From NCBI GenBank assembly GCA_013360405.1, contig JABWBR010000007.1, positions 25,567 through 89,566 on the forward strand: DNA of 64,000 nt, written 5' to 3'. The position numbers and the translations under genes are program-made. Below the pieces are notes generated by a model that did not search any database, was not told the DNA's origin, and saw nothing but the letters and a program-made list of their open reading frames with translations. The first letter of the stretch is position 1; each line of letters starts with the position of its first letter. Below are positions 46,854-55,341 of the stretch, piece after piece. The stretch is from Saprospiraceae bacterium. Its GTDB lineage: Bacteria; Bacteroidota; Bacteroidia; Chitinophagales; Saprospiraceae.

Positions 46854-47663
46854 ATGATTCCCTCGCGTTTAAAGATCGCTTATGCGTTTTCAGGCATCGT
46901 TGCCTTGTTTGCTTTTGTGGCGGCGGGCGGTGGAATATTCCTTCCTGGGTTGTATCGCGACAACGAATTTGTGAAGGCGGCCTGGTATGGCAACGACCTG
47001 GTGACTTTGTTCGTGATAGCGCCTATGCTCCTGGGCGCTTTGTGGTTGGCATGGCGGGGCTCTGCAAGGGCATTGCTCGTGTGGATGGGGTTGTTGGTTT
47101 GTGTATCGTACAATTACGCCTTTTACCTCTTTGGCGCGGCTTTTAACGCGTTTTTTCTAGCTTATCTCGCATTGTTTGCGCTGCCTTTGTACGCGATTGC
47201 ACTGGCCATTTTCGAGATAGACCCCGATGATATAGGGAGTAACTTCGGTTCCCGCACGCCGGTGAAGTGGATTAGCGGTTTTTTGGCGTTTATTGCCATC
47301 CCCTTGGCTATCGTAGAAATCGGCCAAATTGGCACTTTTTTGTTTAGCGGGGTATTGCCGCAGACTATCGTCGACACGGGCCACCCTACCGGCGTGGTCT
47401 ATGCCCTCGATTTGTCGTTTGTGATTCCCTGCTTGTTGCTGGCGGCGGTAATGCTGTGGCAACGTCGGCCATGGGGGTATATGCTTGGCGCTATGATGCT
47501 CACTAAGGGTTTTACTTATGGGCTGGTGTTGATTATGTCAGCCGCCTATATCGCCGGGTTTAGCCTGCAAGGAAAATGGGATCCGCTGACACCGTTTTAC
47601 GTATTTATTGCCGTAGGCAGTTTCATTGGTGGCCTGGCGCTTTTGTGGGGAGGCGGAGACTGA
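46854..47663 (+). CDS. Conserved polytopic membrane protein
   Basis: The 269-aa protein has about seven hydrophobic helices (IVALFAFVAAGGGIFLPGLY at the start; LLLAAVMLW late) and a short cytoplasmic end. No catalytic motif is recognised. It follows the amidohydrolase gene after 22 bp and may be co-transcribed. Function unknown. Confidence 0.8.
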   Translation: MIPSRLKIAYAFSGIVALFAFVAAGGGIFLPGLYRDNEFVKAAWYGNDLVTLFVIAPMLLGALWLAWRGSARALLVWMGLLVCVSYNYAFYLFGAAFNAFFLAYLALFALPLYAIALAIFEIDPDDIGSNFGSRTPVKWISGFLAFIAIPLAIVEIGQIGTFLFSGVLPQTIVDTGHPTGVVYALDLSFVIPCLLLAAVMLWQRRPWGYMLGAMMLTKGFTYGLVLIMSAAYIAGFSLQGKWDPLTPFYVFIAVGSFIGGLALLWGGGD

Positions 47664-47752
47664 GTGTGAGAGGGTGGGAGTGTGGGAGTGTGGGAGGGAG
47701 GGAGCATTGAATAATTCTCACTCTCCCACTATCTCACTCTCTCACACTCACT
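47661..47752. repeat. Inverted repeat of GTGGGAG-type units between convergent genes
   Basis: Left arm 47661-47704 has repeated GTGTGGGAG units, right arm 47716-47752 has CTCTCCCAC/CTCTCTCACAC units, approximately reverse complementary, with a loop of about 11 nt. The right arm covers the stop and last five codons of the FG-GAP gene. It could act as a bidirectional terminator. Confidence 0.75.
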
Positions 47753-49542
47753 ACAGAGACCTTCTCCGCCACCTGTCCACCGGGCCAGGCGACTTGCAGT
47801 CCGTATACGCCGGGAGAAAATTGTCCAAGCGGGATAGTCAGCAGGAGCGGGTTGGCCGCCCCTGCCGTATCCATTTGTTCCTGCCAGACTTGCCGGCCCA
47901 GCGAGTCGGTGAGGGTGAGCCTTAGCGGCAACCCTCCGAGGGCCGTTTTCCACTGCAATGTAACCTGCACTTGTTGCGATGCAGGGTTGGGAAAAACTTT
48001 CATAGCTACGGCAGGATCGGGTCGGGTGATTTCACCGCTTGAGTTGACGGTTTCTTCCGGGATAACTATTAAGGTATCGGCGGCATGTGGGCCGAAGTTG
48101 CGTACGATGCCGCTGGGAAATTCTGCTATAATGCTGTCGGCCACGGCGTCCTGAGCCAGTCCGAAGTGGGCGGTAAGGCTATTTTGGCCGCAATAGCCGC
48201 TCTGGGCGCTGATCTCTCGCACTTGCCACACCGCTTGTCCGTTTATCTGGGCTTTTACCCGCACTTTGGCGCCGATGGCTGCCTTATTCGACAAAGTACC
48301 TTCCAGTCTGATTTTGAGCCAGTGGTTGCTGCCGCCGTCATTGATCAATACCAGGTTTGGCGGCTGGGGGGCATTGTTGTTGTTTTTGCAGGTGGCTACC
48401 ACGAGGTCGAGCCAGCCGTCGTTGTTGAGGTCGCCCCAGGCGTTGCCGAAAGAGCAGGGCGTATTCAGGTCGGTAATATCGATGAGTTCGCGCACAAAGG
48501 CGCCGCTGCCGGTATTGCGGTAGAGGAAGTTTTTGATCACGCCGTTGCAATAGCCGTTCGAGACGAAAAGGTCAAGATCGCCGTCGTTGTCGTAGTCGCC
48601 GAAATTAGAGCCATACGAGCAACCGCCGTCGGTGACGATGCTACCTTCCGTAACCGGGGTGAAAACACCGTTGCCCTCATTGATAAATAACTCATTGTTT
48701 TGGGCTTGGAAGTATTTGGCGTTGGCCACAAAGAGGTCGAAGTCGCCGTCGTTGTCGATATCGCCCCAGCTACTGCTCATGGAACCTGTGGCGCTTTGGG
48801 TGATGGCCGAGCCGGTCACTTTTACGAAGTCGCCGTTGCCGTCGTTGCGGTACAGGTAGTTTTGCTGGTTGCTTTCGTTGGTCACGTACAGGTCGATATC
48901 ACCATCTCCATCGTAATCTGTCCAGTTGACGGAGCGCGATATGTCGTTTTCGGTGACCCATTGGCCCTGGGTGATGCGCTCGAAGTCGCCGTTGCCGAGG
49001 TTGTGGTACAGCATATTGCGGCGGTCGCCGTCGCTATTGGTGAGGTAGAGGTCGATCAGGCCGTCGTTGTCGTAGTCGCCCCAAGCCGCTGTTTCGGAGT
49101 GGGTACCTGTGTTGCCCATCGCGATATTGGGTTCGTGGGTAAAGCCGCCGGCCCCGTTATTCCTATAAAAATAATTGATCTGCCCGTACCAGGTCACCAT
49201 AAAGGCGTCGAGGTCGCCGTCGTTGTCGGCGTCGGCAAAGGTAGCGCCATCGGAGGGGCTGTTGTCGGAAACGATGGGATCTCCGCTTACGAGGTCGAAA
49301 GCCAGGTCGCCGTTGTTGAGGTAAAGGGCGTTGTTTTGTCCGCCGGAGGGGCCGTTACTGATAAACACATCTTCCCAGCCGTCGTTGTTGACATCAACAA
49401 TATTGACGCTGCGGCTGTCCAGGGGGGTATTATTGATGGCCTGGCTGCTTAGCACCGTAAAATGAGGAATAGGGGAGGTTTGTGCTTTCGCGAAAGAAAG
49501 GCTTATTATTAAAATAAAAACAATAGGGAAAAGCTTGTTCAT
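47734..49542 (-). CDS. Secreted FG-GAP/VCBS repeat protein with ASPIC/UnbV domain and T9SS type A sorting signal
   Basis: I start at 49542 because MNKLFPIVFILIISLSF then AKAQ is a signal peptide; the frame extends upstream to 49764 without sense. About eight DxDxDGxxD-type calcium-binding FG-GAP/VCBS repeats (for example DVNNDGWEDVFISN, DADNDGDLDAF, DYDGDGDIDLYV) form a beta-propeller. A UnbV-like segment follows (NHWLKIRLEGTLSNKAAIG, REISAQSGYCGQNS). The C-terminal 85 residues (FPNPASQQVQV to the end) are a type A T9SS sorting domain, so the protein should be exported and attached to the surface. Its end overlaps an intergenic repeat. Confidence 0.92.
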   Translation of the reverse strand: MNKLFPIVFILIISLSFAKAQTSPIPHFTVLSSQAINNTPLDSRSVNIVDVNNDGWEDVFISNGPSGGQNNALYLNNGDLAFDLVSGDPIVSDNSPSDGATFADADNDGDLDAFMVTWYGQINYFYRNNGAGGFTHEPNIAMGNTGTHSETAAWGDYDNDGLIDLYLTNSDGDRRNMLYHNLGNGDFERITQGQWVTENDISRSVNWTDYDGDGDIDLYVTNESNQQNYLYRNDGNGDFVKVTGSAITQSATGSMSSSWGDIDNDGDFDLFVANAKYFQAQNNELFINEGNGVFTPVTEGSIVTDGGCSYGSNFGDYDNDGDLDLFVSNGYCNGVIKNFLYRNTGSGAFVRELIDITDLNTPCSFGNAWGDLNNDGWLDLVVATCKNNNNAPQPPNLVLINDGGSNHWLKIRLEGTLSNKAAIGAKVRVKAQINGQAVWQVREISAQSGYCGQNSLTAHFGLAQDAVADSIIAEFPSGIVRNFGPHAADTLIVIPEETVNSSGEITRPDPAVAMKVFPNPASQQVQVTLQWKTALGGLPLRLTLTDSLGRQVWQEQMDTAGAANPLLLTIPLGQFSPGVYGLQVAWPGGQVAEKVSVVSVRE

Positions 49543-49842
49543 ACGCCGGGTGTTTTTCGATTTTGGTTCAATATTAAACCCTATTGAAATGTTGTTTTTG
49601 GAAATAGTACGAGCGGTGGTTTTGGGTGGATATTCAGCATAATAAGCCGGTTTTGCGCCATTGGGTTGGAGAAAGTGGTTGCTGGGGGGGGTAAACAAGT
49701 CGTTGAGCGGGTTAGTGGGGTAGGATGTTGTTTTTTTGCGAAATTTGAGCAAGTATTTTCTCACCGCAGAGTTAAACGGAGTAAAACGGAGTGACGCAGA
49801 GCCAGTTATTGACTCGTCATAACGTATTTATATAATAAATCA
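49543..49842. other. Gap between divergent FG-GAP and histidine-kinase genes
   Basis: No gene is seen in these 300 bp. It includes tandem-unit sequence at 49755-49803 (CGCAGAG, AAACGGAGT, AAACGGAGT, GACGCAGAG), related to the CGGAGTT-type repeat at 50915-51008. Both promoters should lie here, but no clear TTTG/TANNTTTG pair was found. Confidence 0.5.
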
Positions 49843-50898
49843 ATGTCCAGGCGAATATTACTGCACGTGGGTTTCTGGGCGGTTTACGCCCTATACGACG
49901 GCTACTTGTCGGCGCCGCTTACGGGTACTTCTTTTGAGGGCTTGTCGTTTGTGCAGCGATTGATTTTGGGTTACCAGGCGGAATTAATTTTATTGGCAAT
50001 TAAAATTCCGGCGGTTTATTTCGTTTTGTACTACCTTATTCCACGTTTTTTACCAAAAAACAAACATATTTCGCTGGCATTCAGCATACTCGGCGTAGCG
50101 GCGGTAGTAACGCTCATCAATCACTGGGTATGGCGGGAATTGCTATATCCTCACCTTTTCAAAGTCTCAGCTTCGCCACCCGCACCCACTTTTGCGATAG
50201 CCCTATTCCGTTGGCTGTGGTCATCATTCGACATATTGATGTTGCTGGGTATCAGTTCGGCGCTCAAGTTTTTCCGCATGCGATTGCAAAACATGGAGCG
50301 CGAAAAACAACTCATTGCCGAAAAACTGCAATCGGAGCTGCAATTCCTTCGGGCTCAGACCAACCCACATTTTTTATTTAACACCCTCAACAACATCTAT
50401 GGACTGGCGCGCAAGCCGGCGCCCGTGGCTGCGGAAGTGGTAATGCGCTTGTCGCAATTGTTGCGTTTTATGCTGTACGAGTGCAGCAGTCCCCGCATCG
50501 CCCTGGTGGATGAAATCAAAGTGATCAAAGACTACATCGAACTCGAAAAACTGCGTTACAACCAGCGCCTGCAGGTGACATTTGAAGAAAACATCGACGA
50601 CTCCGGTTGTATGATTGCGCCTTTATTATTGCTGCCTTTTGTGGAAAACGCGTTTAAGCACGGCGCCGGCGAGTCGCGATTCGATACGCATATCGATTTG
50701 CGGTTGCAATTGCGCAATAACCGGCTGGAATTCGAGGTGCAGAATAACAAGGACCCTGATGAAAACCCGGCCGGCGAGGGTATAGGGTTGAAAAATGTGC
50801 GCCGCCAGTTGGAGTTGATTTACCCGGACAAGCACGTGTTGCAGGTGGAGGCGCAGGCGAATTTGTTCCGGGTTGTTTTGGAGTTGGAGTTGGATTGA
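49843..50898 (+). CDS. LytS/YehU-type sensor histidine kinase
   Basis: The 351-aa protein has four N-terminal transmembrane helices, a short coiled coil, and a His_kinase (PF06580-type) domain with LRAQTNPHFLFNTLNNIYGL (phospho-His in NPHF, about residue 176), followed by PLLLLPFVENAFKHG (N box) and a GIGLKNVRRQL G-box. It senses an unknown cue at the membrane and signals to the response regulator encoded next. No extracellular sensor domain is apparent. Confidence 0.94.
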   Translation: MSRRILLHVGFWAVYALYDGYLSAPLTGTSFEGLSFVQRLILGYQAELILLAIKIPAVYFVLYYLIPRFLPKNKHISLAFSILGVAAVVTLINHWVWRELLYPHLFKVSASPPAPTFAIALFRWLWSSFDILMLLGISSALKFFRMRLQNMEREKQLIAEKLQSELQFLRAQTNPHFLFNTLNNIYGLARKPAPVAAEVVMRLSQLLRFMLYECSSPRIALVDEIKVIKDYIELEKLRYNQRLQVTFEENIDDSGCMIAPLLLLPFVENAFKHGAGESRFDTHIDLRLQLRNNRLEFEVQNNKDPDENPAGEGIGLKNVRRQLELIYPDKHVLQVEAQANLFRVVLELELD

Positions 50899-50914
50899 AA
50901 GGGCATTGATTTTT

Positions 50915-51008
50915 CACCACAGAGTTACACGAAGGTTACACGGAGTTTCACAGAGTCAGATTAACACTTTGTGTAACTCCGTGTGAACTCGGTGCAACTC
51001 CGTGGTTA
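50915..51008. repeat. Imperfect inverted repeat of GTTACACGGAG-type units between kinase and regulator
   Basis: Left arm 50915-50955 and right arm 50966-51008 are reverse complements with several mismatches; each arm carries three or four units resembling GTTACACGGA. It fills nearly the whole gap between two genes that must work together, so a hairpin here could adjust the ratio of kinase to regulator or terminate part of the transcript. Confidence 0.85.
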
Positions 51009-51025
51009 ATAAAAAACTACATTTC

Positions 51026-51754
51026 ATGCATAAACTTCGCTGCCTGATCGTAGAAGACGAGCCCATTGCAGCCGAGGTACTGCAGGACTACATCGCCCAG
51101 GTGCCCCACCTCGAACTGGCCGCCGTGTGCCCCGATGCCATCTACGCCCTCGAAGAACTGCAACGCCAAGCCATCGATGTGTTATTTCTGGATATTCACT
51201 TACCGAAACTCAAGGGCCTCGACTTCCTGCAAACGCTGAAAAATCCGCCCCAGGTGATCCTTACTACGGCTTACCACCAATATGCGTTGCAGGGTTATGA
51301 ACTGGATATTGTGGATTATTTGCTCAAGCCATTTCCTTTCAGTCGCTTTTTAAAGGCCGTCAATAAGTTGGCTAAGCCTGCTGCGCCGGCTCCTGTTGCA
51401 CAGGTAGAGCCGCCGGCTCGGCCTTTCCACTTCTTCACCGTCAACAAGCAAAAAGTGAAGGTCTTTTTTGACGAAATCCTTTACATCGAAAGCCTCAAAG
51501 AATACGTGCGCATCCACACCCCGGACAAGCAGTGGGTGACCCAGCTCCAACTCGGCGAAATGGAGGATTTGCTACCCGCGGGAGCTTTTTTGCGTATTCA
51601 CCGGTCTTTCCTGGTGGCCGTAGAGAAGATTGAGGCCTTCTCTGCCACTGAAGTGACGATAAACGGCCAGGCGCTGCCGATAGGGCGGAGTTATAAGGAG
51701 TTGATAAAGCTACGACTTATCACTGGTGAAGATAATTCAGCTCCTTCCCCTTGA
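51026..51754 (+). CDS. LytTR-family response regulator
   Basis: From the ATG at 51026 (MHKLRCLIVEDEPIAAEV) the protein has a receiver domain (acidic pocket EDE, phosphoryl Asp in VLFLDIHLPKL, Lys in LLKPFPFSRF) and a C-terminal LytTR DNA-binding domain (KVFFDEILYIESLKEYVRIH; FLRIHRSFLVAVEKIEAF). An in-frame GTG at 51002 lies inside the repeat and is an unlikely start. Partner of the upstream kinase. Target promoters are not evident. Confidence 0.94.
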   Translation: MHKLRCLIVEDEPIAAEVLQDYIAQVPHLELAAVCPDAIYALEELQRQAIDVLFLDIHLPKLKGLDFLQTLKNPPQVILTTAYHQYALQGYELDIVDYLLKPFPFSRFLKAVNKLAKPAAPAPVAQVEPPARPFHFFTVNKQKVKVFFDEILYIESLKEYVRIHTPDKQWVTQLQLGEMEDLLPAGAFLRIHRSFLVAVEKIEAFSATEVTINGQALPIGRSYKELIKLRLITGEDNSAPSP

Positions 51755-51781
51755 ATTGCCCTCAAATAATGGTTATATTTG
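51751..51781 (+). promoter_or_regulatory. Candidate promoter for the DUF433 antitoxin gene
   Basis: TTG (51751-51753), a 20-nt spacer, then TATATTTG (51774-51781), exact TANNTTTG, 15 bp before the ATG at 51797. It overlaps the stop region of the response regulator gene. Confidence 0.6.
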
Positions 51782-51796
51782 TACAAATTCATTTTC

Positions 51797-52036
51797 ATGA
51801 AATGGCAAGATCATATTGTCTCTGACCCCAATGTGTTGCTCGGAAAACCGGTTATTAAAGGAACCAGGCTTGCCGTTGAATTTATATTGGAGCGCTTGGC
51901 TACGGGTTGGTCAGAACAAGAGGTGTTGGACAATTACCCCCGATTGACGCGAGATGATATTCAAGCTATTTATGCGTATGCCTACGAAGGGCTGAAAGAT
52001 GGATTGTTATTTCAACTTCGACCTAATAACGCCTGA
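51797..52036 (+). CDS. DUF433-family antitoxin
   Basis: From the ATG at 51797 the product is 79 aa and matches the DUF433 pattern: HIVSDPNVLLGKPVIKGTRL, FILERLATGWSEQEVLDNYP, LTRDDIQAIYAYA. These small helix-turn-helix proteins are usually the antitoxin of VapC/PIN-like pairs. The next gene starts by overlapping its stop by one base (TGATG), as in complete modules. Confidence 0.88.
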   Translation: MKWQDHIVSDPNVLLGKPVIKGTRLAVEFILERLATGWSEQEVLDNYPRLTRDDIQAIYAYAYEGLKDGLLFQLRPNNA

Positions 52037-52218
52037 TGAAACTATTAGCCAATGAAAACTTTCCGGTTCGTTCTTTTAACATCATCAAAGACGCCGGATA
52101 CGATGCCATTCATATTGGAATTCAAAACCCTTCTATAAATGATGAGGAGGTTGGGAGGGTGTATATGATTCATCGTGTATTCGAAGGATCATGTTCTCGC
52201 AAAATAGAAAAACAATAA
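52036..52218 (+). pseudogene. Truncated DUF5615 (PIN-like) toxin
   Basis: The first 40 codons (MKLLANENFPVRSF, AGYDAIHIGIQNPSINDEEV) match the N-terminal half of DUF5615 PIN-like proteins, which are normally about 110-120 aa. After the DEEV motif the sequence (GRVYMIHRVFEG...) no longer resembles the family and stops at 60 codons, without the second acidic motif needed for the active site. It is likely a broken toxin with an intact antitoxin. The break lies near 52155-52190, where the convergent EAD11-like gene ends. Confidence 0.75.
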
Positions 52219-53199
52219 AATTGCTATAAACAGAATGATTATCAAAATAGAATGGAATCCGTCGTATCTAGAATTTATATGCTTCCATACTCTCTTTCTG
52301 GGATCCCAATAATACCTGCCATCTGGTGAAAAAGTCGTCTGTGGAGGATAGGATGGGGGAAAAGGAGAAGGAGATACGGAGCCGGGAGGGGGTGCAGGTG
52401 AGGGAACGACACGCGTTTGTTCTGGTACATCACTAACATCCACGCCTTCCAGGCTAAACGTCTCCAGCGTTTTCAGCGGGGCGGCGGGGTCTTCTTGCAC
52501 GGACTCGGTCACAATCACCACGTATTCCTCCAGTACCTTCTCGCGTTTGTAATATTCGTTGTCGATTTTGGCCATCACCACCACCTTCAATTGCAGGATG
52601 TGTTCGCCGGCTTGTAAGGGTTTTACATAAAACAACCATTCGGTGTAATCATCGGCGCCGATAAACTGCACGGGTTCGCTGGTGCTGCGGATAGTAAAAA
52701 CAGCGGGCAAGGCCGGGTCTACCATTTCCACCTTCATAAAATCGGACACCACCACTTCGGTGCGGATCTTCACCTCCTCGTCGAGGTCCATATCTTCGAG
52801 AAGCATCATCTTGTCGAGGGCGATGCGCACCACACAGCGGGCTTCGTGGTGGAGTTGCATCGTGTGTGGGATGCGGTATAGCACGTGTCCGCGTTTGCGG
52901 CCTTCGGCTTCGGGAGCGGGTTTGGCATGGGGGTCGAAATCGGCGGCTTCCAGGCTTTCGATGAAGTCGAAGAGGCGGCGACGCAACTGGTTGTTGGCCA
53001 GGGTGAGGTCGTCGTGGCTCAATAGTCCTTCGATGCCTTTGATCTTGATATCTCTGAGTTCCGCTTCGAGTTGCAGCAGTAGCGTGTATTTAGGGGAAGT
53101 GGCGGGCACCAGCGTTTTGAGCGTTTTAATGACGGGGCTCATTCCTTCTTTGGGAATGCGTTCGGCCAACGCGCGCTTGGTGTCCTGCAGGTTTTCCAT
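52189..53199 (-). CDS. EAD11-like domain protein with central beta-rich region and C-terminal membrane anchor
   Basis: The 336-aa protein starts with a helical region (residues 10-85; LKTLVPATSPKYTLLLQLEA then LSHDDLTLANNQLRRRLFDF) that matches the pattern of Effector-Associated Domain 11. Residues 100-240 are strand-rich (YRIPHTMQLHHEARCVVRIA and EWLFYVKPLQAGEHILQLKV), similar to beta-sandwich modules. A proline-rich linker (about 265-285), a YYWDPRKRVWKHI segment and one C-terminal transmembrane helix (about 313-333) follow. EADs bring effectors to NTPases in conflict systems, so a membrane-associated role is plausible. No catalytic motif is seen. Confidence 0.7.
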   Translation of the reverse strand: MENLQDTKRALAERIPKEGMSPVIKTLKTLVPATSPKYTLLLQLEAELRDIKIKGIEGLLSHDDLTLANNQLRRRLFDFIESLEAADFDPHAKPAPEAEGRKRGHVLYRIPHTMQLHHEARCVVRIALDKMMLLEDMDLDEEVKIRTEVVVSDFMKVEMVDPALPAVFTIRSTSEPVQFIGADDYTEWLFYVKPLQAGEHILQLKVVVMAKIDNEYYKREKVLEEYVVIVTESVQEDPAAPLKTLETFSLEGVDVSDVPEQTRVVPSPAPPPGSVSPSPFPPSYPPQTTFSPDGRYYWDPRKRVWKHINSRYDGFHSILIIILFIAILLFFYFART

Positions 53200-53313
53200 A
53201 CGAGGTGACAGGTGTAGGTTTTGTTGGTAAATTTAGCAAATATCTACCTTCAATTGCAAAAATATCGGGGCTTTGCGCTATTTTCGGCAGTTAGTACGCA
53301 CCAGTAAGCATTT

Positions 53314-55341
53314 ATGGCTAAAAAGCACAAACCTACTACGCCGCCTTCGAAGCCGGCCAAGGCTCCTGTTTCAGTACCCGTCGACAACTCGCCGGCATGG
53401 CTGGTCAATACCCGCCTGCACATGGCCCTGCTTTTTTTGCTGGGCGCCATGCTGTATGCCAACACCTTTAAACACGATTACGCCCTGGACGACGCTATCG
53501 TGATCACCGACAATATGTTCACTACCAAAGGATTGGCAGGCGTGCCGGGTATTTTGAAATACGACACCTTCTATGGTTTTTTCAAAGAAGAAGGCAAAGC
53601 CACCCTCGTGGCCGGCGGCCGCTACCGCCCCCTGTCGCTCGTCACTTTTGCCGTAGAATACCAGTTGTTTGGCAAAAAACCTATGGTGGGGCACATCGCC
53701 AACAGCCTGTGGTACGGGCTTACGGTAGTGGTGCTGTACCTTTTGCTCATGCAATTATTTGGCAACAGCCAAAAAGAAAAACCGAAGGCATTCTTCATAG
53801 CACTTACTGCCTCGGCGCTGTTTGCGGCGCATCCGCTGCATACCGAGGTAGTAGCCAATATCAAAGGCCGCGACGAGATACTGGCTCTGCTGGGCAGCCT
53901 CGGCGCGCTGTATTTTTCGATGCGGGCTTTTCATGAAAAAAAGGCCTGGATGCACGTTTTTGTGGGTTTTATCTTTTTGCTGGGGCTTTTATCGAAAGAA
54001 AACGCCATCACTTTTGTAGCCGTGGCGCCGCTCACTTTTTATTATTTTACAAAAGCAAAACCCTCCCAAATTGCCATGCAAACGCTGCCTTTTGCGGCGG
54101 CGGCGCTGGTGTTCCTGCTTATTCGCAACCCTATCGTGCCCATGACATCGATCGGCGATACGTCGATGGAGTTGATGAACAATCCCTTCCTCAAAATCGA
54201 AGGCAATCAATACGTGGCGTTTACCGCCGCCGAGCGACTGGCTACGGTATTTTACACGCTGGGCAAATACCTCGTGCTGCTGTTTATTCCACACCCGCTT
54301 ACGCACGACTACTACCCCCGCCATATCGGGGTGATGAGCTGGGGCGACTGGCAGTCGCTGCTTAGTCTGGCAGCTTACCTTGCCTTGGGCGTTTTCGCCT
54401 TGCTCGGGCTTCGCCGCAAAGACCCTGTCAGTTACGGCGTGTGGTTTTACCTGCTCACGCTGTCGATCGTATCCAACCTGGTATTTTCCGTGGGCACCAA
54501 CATGGCCGAGCGCCTGTTGTTTATGCCTTCGGTGGGCTTCTGTGTGGCCCTCAGCGCAGGCGCCTGGCAACTTATAGCGAAAAACGGCAAAAAAGCGGAT
54601 GACTGGCGCCCGGCTTTAATAGTGCTGGTAGTTGTAGTTGGATTATTTAGTGTAAAAACCATCTTGCGTAATCCCGTTTGGAAAAACAACTACACCCTTT
54701 TCACCAGCGACGTGCAGATCTCGCCCAACAGCGCCAAACTGCGCAACGCCGCTGCCGGCGAGTTGATCACCACCTATGAAAAATTGCCCCAGGATGAAAA
54801 AGAAGGCAGTAAAGGCATGCTCACCGAAGCGGTAGGCCACCTCAACGAAGCCCTCAAAATTCACCCCAACTACAAAAACGCCTACCTGCTGATGGGCAAT
54901 GCCTATATTTATCTCAACAGGTACGAAGAAGCCGTGACGACCTACCAAAAAGCGCTCGAAATAGACCCCGACTATAGCGAGGCACAGGGCAATATCGCCG
55001 TAGCCTACCGCGAAGCCGGCAAATACCAGGGAGAAAAGCTCAACAACCTTCCCAAAGCGCTTGAATACCTCGAAAAAGCCTATCAATTGAAACCTGACGA
55101 CTACGAAACCGTTCGACTACTTGGCGTAGCGTCGGGTATTGCCGGCAACCACCCGCGCGCACTGGAGCTTTTCACCAAAGGCACACAAATGCAGCCCGAA
55201 AACGCCGGCGCCTGGCTAAACCTCGGTTTTGCTTATTTAAATAGTAACAACAAAGCCGAAGGCGACAAATACGTGGCCAAAGCCGAGTCTATGCAACCCG
55301 GCATCAGCAAACAAGGGGCACAACCCCAACAACAGCAATGA
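53314..55341 (+). CDS. TMTC-like membrane protein with C-terminal TPR repeats
   Basis: The 675-aa protein has about ten transmembrane helices with the GT-C-type first loop motif DYALDDAIVI near residue 50 and YRPLSLVTFAVEY, as in TMTC/PMT-like glycosyltransferases, and at least four TPRs from about residue 500 (AVGHLNEALKIHPNYKNAYL; EEAVTTYQKALEIDPDYSEA). It probably mannosylates or otherwise glycosylates exported proteins. Its stop overlaps the next ATG (ATGA), so the two are co-translated. Confidence 0.85.
   Translation: MAKKHKPTTPPSKPAKAPVSVPVDNSPAWLVNTRLHMALLFLLGAMLYANTFKHDYALDDAIVITDNMFTTKGLAGVPGILKYDTFYGFFKEEGKATLVAGGRYRPLSLVTFAVEYQLFGKKPMVGHIANSLWYGLTVVVLYLLLMQLFGNSQKEKPKAFFIALTASALFAAHPLHTEVVANIKGRDEILALLGSLGALYFSMRAFHEKKAWMHVFVGFIFLLGLLSKENAITFVAVAPLTFYYFTKAKPSQIAMQTLPFAAAALVFLLIRNPIVPMTSIGDTSMELMNNPFLKIEGNQYVAFTAAERLATVFYTLGKYLVLLFIPHPLTHDYYPRHIGVMSWGDWQSLLSLAAYLALGVFALLGLRRKDPVSYGVWFYLLTLSIVSNLVFSVGTNMAERLLFMPSVGFCVALSAGAWQLIAKNGKKADDWRPALIVLVVVVGLFSVKTILRNPVWKNNYTLFTSDVQISPNSAKLRNAAAGELITTYEKLPQDEKEGSKGMLTEAVGHLNEALKIHPNYKNAYLLMGNAYIYLNRYEEAVTTYQKALEIDPDYSEAQGNIAVAYREAGKYQGEKLNNLPKALEYLEKAYQLKPDDYETVRLLGVASGIAGNHPRALELFTKGTQMQPENAGAWLNLGFAYLNSNNKAEGDKYVAKAESMQPGISKQGAQPQQQQ

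Noticed and set aside
48085..49452. Plus-strand ORFs of 201 and 250 aa opposite the FG-GAP gene
   Set aside because: Their repetitive Val/Ala-rich sequence mirrors the DxDxDG repeats on the other strand.
51002..51025. Upstream GTG start for the LytTR regulator
   Set aside because: It lies in the inverted repeat and the protein family starts at the later ATG.
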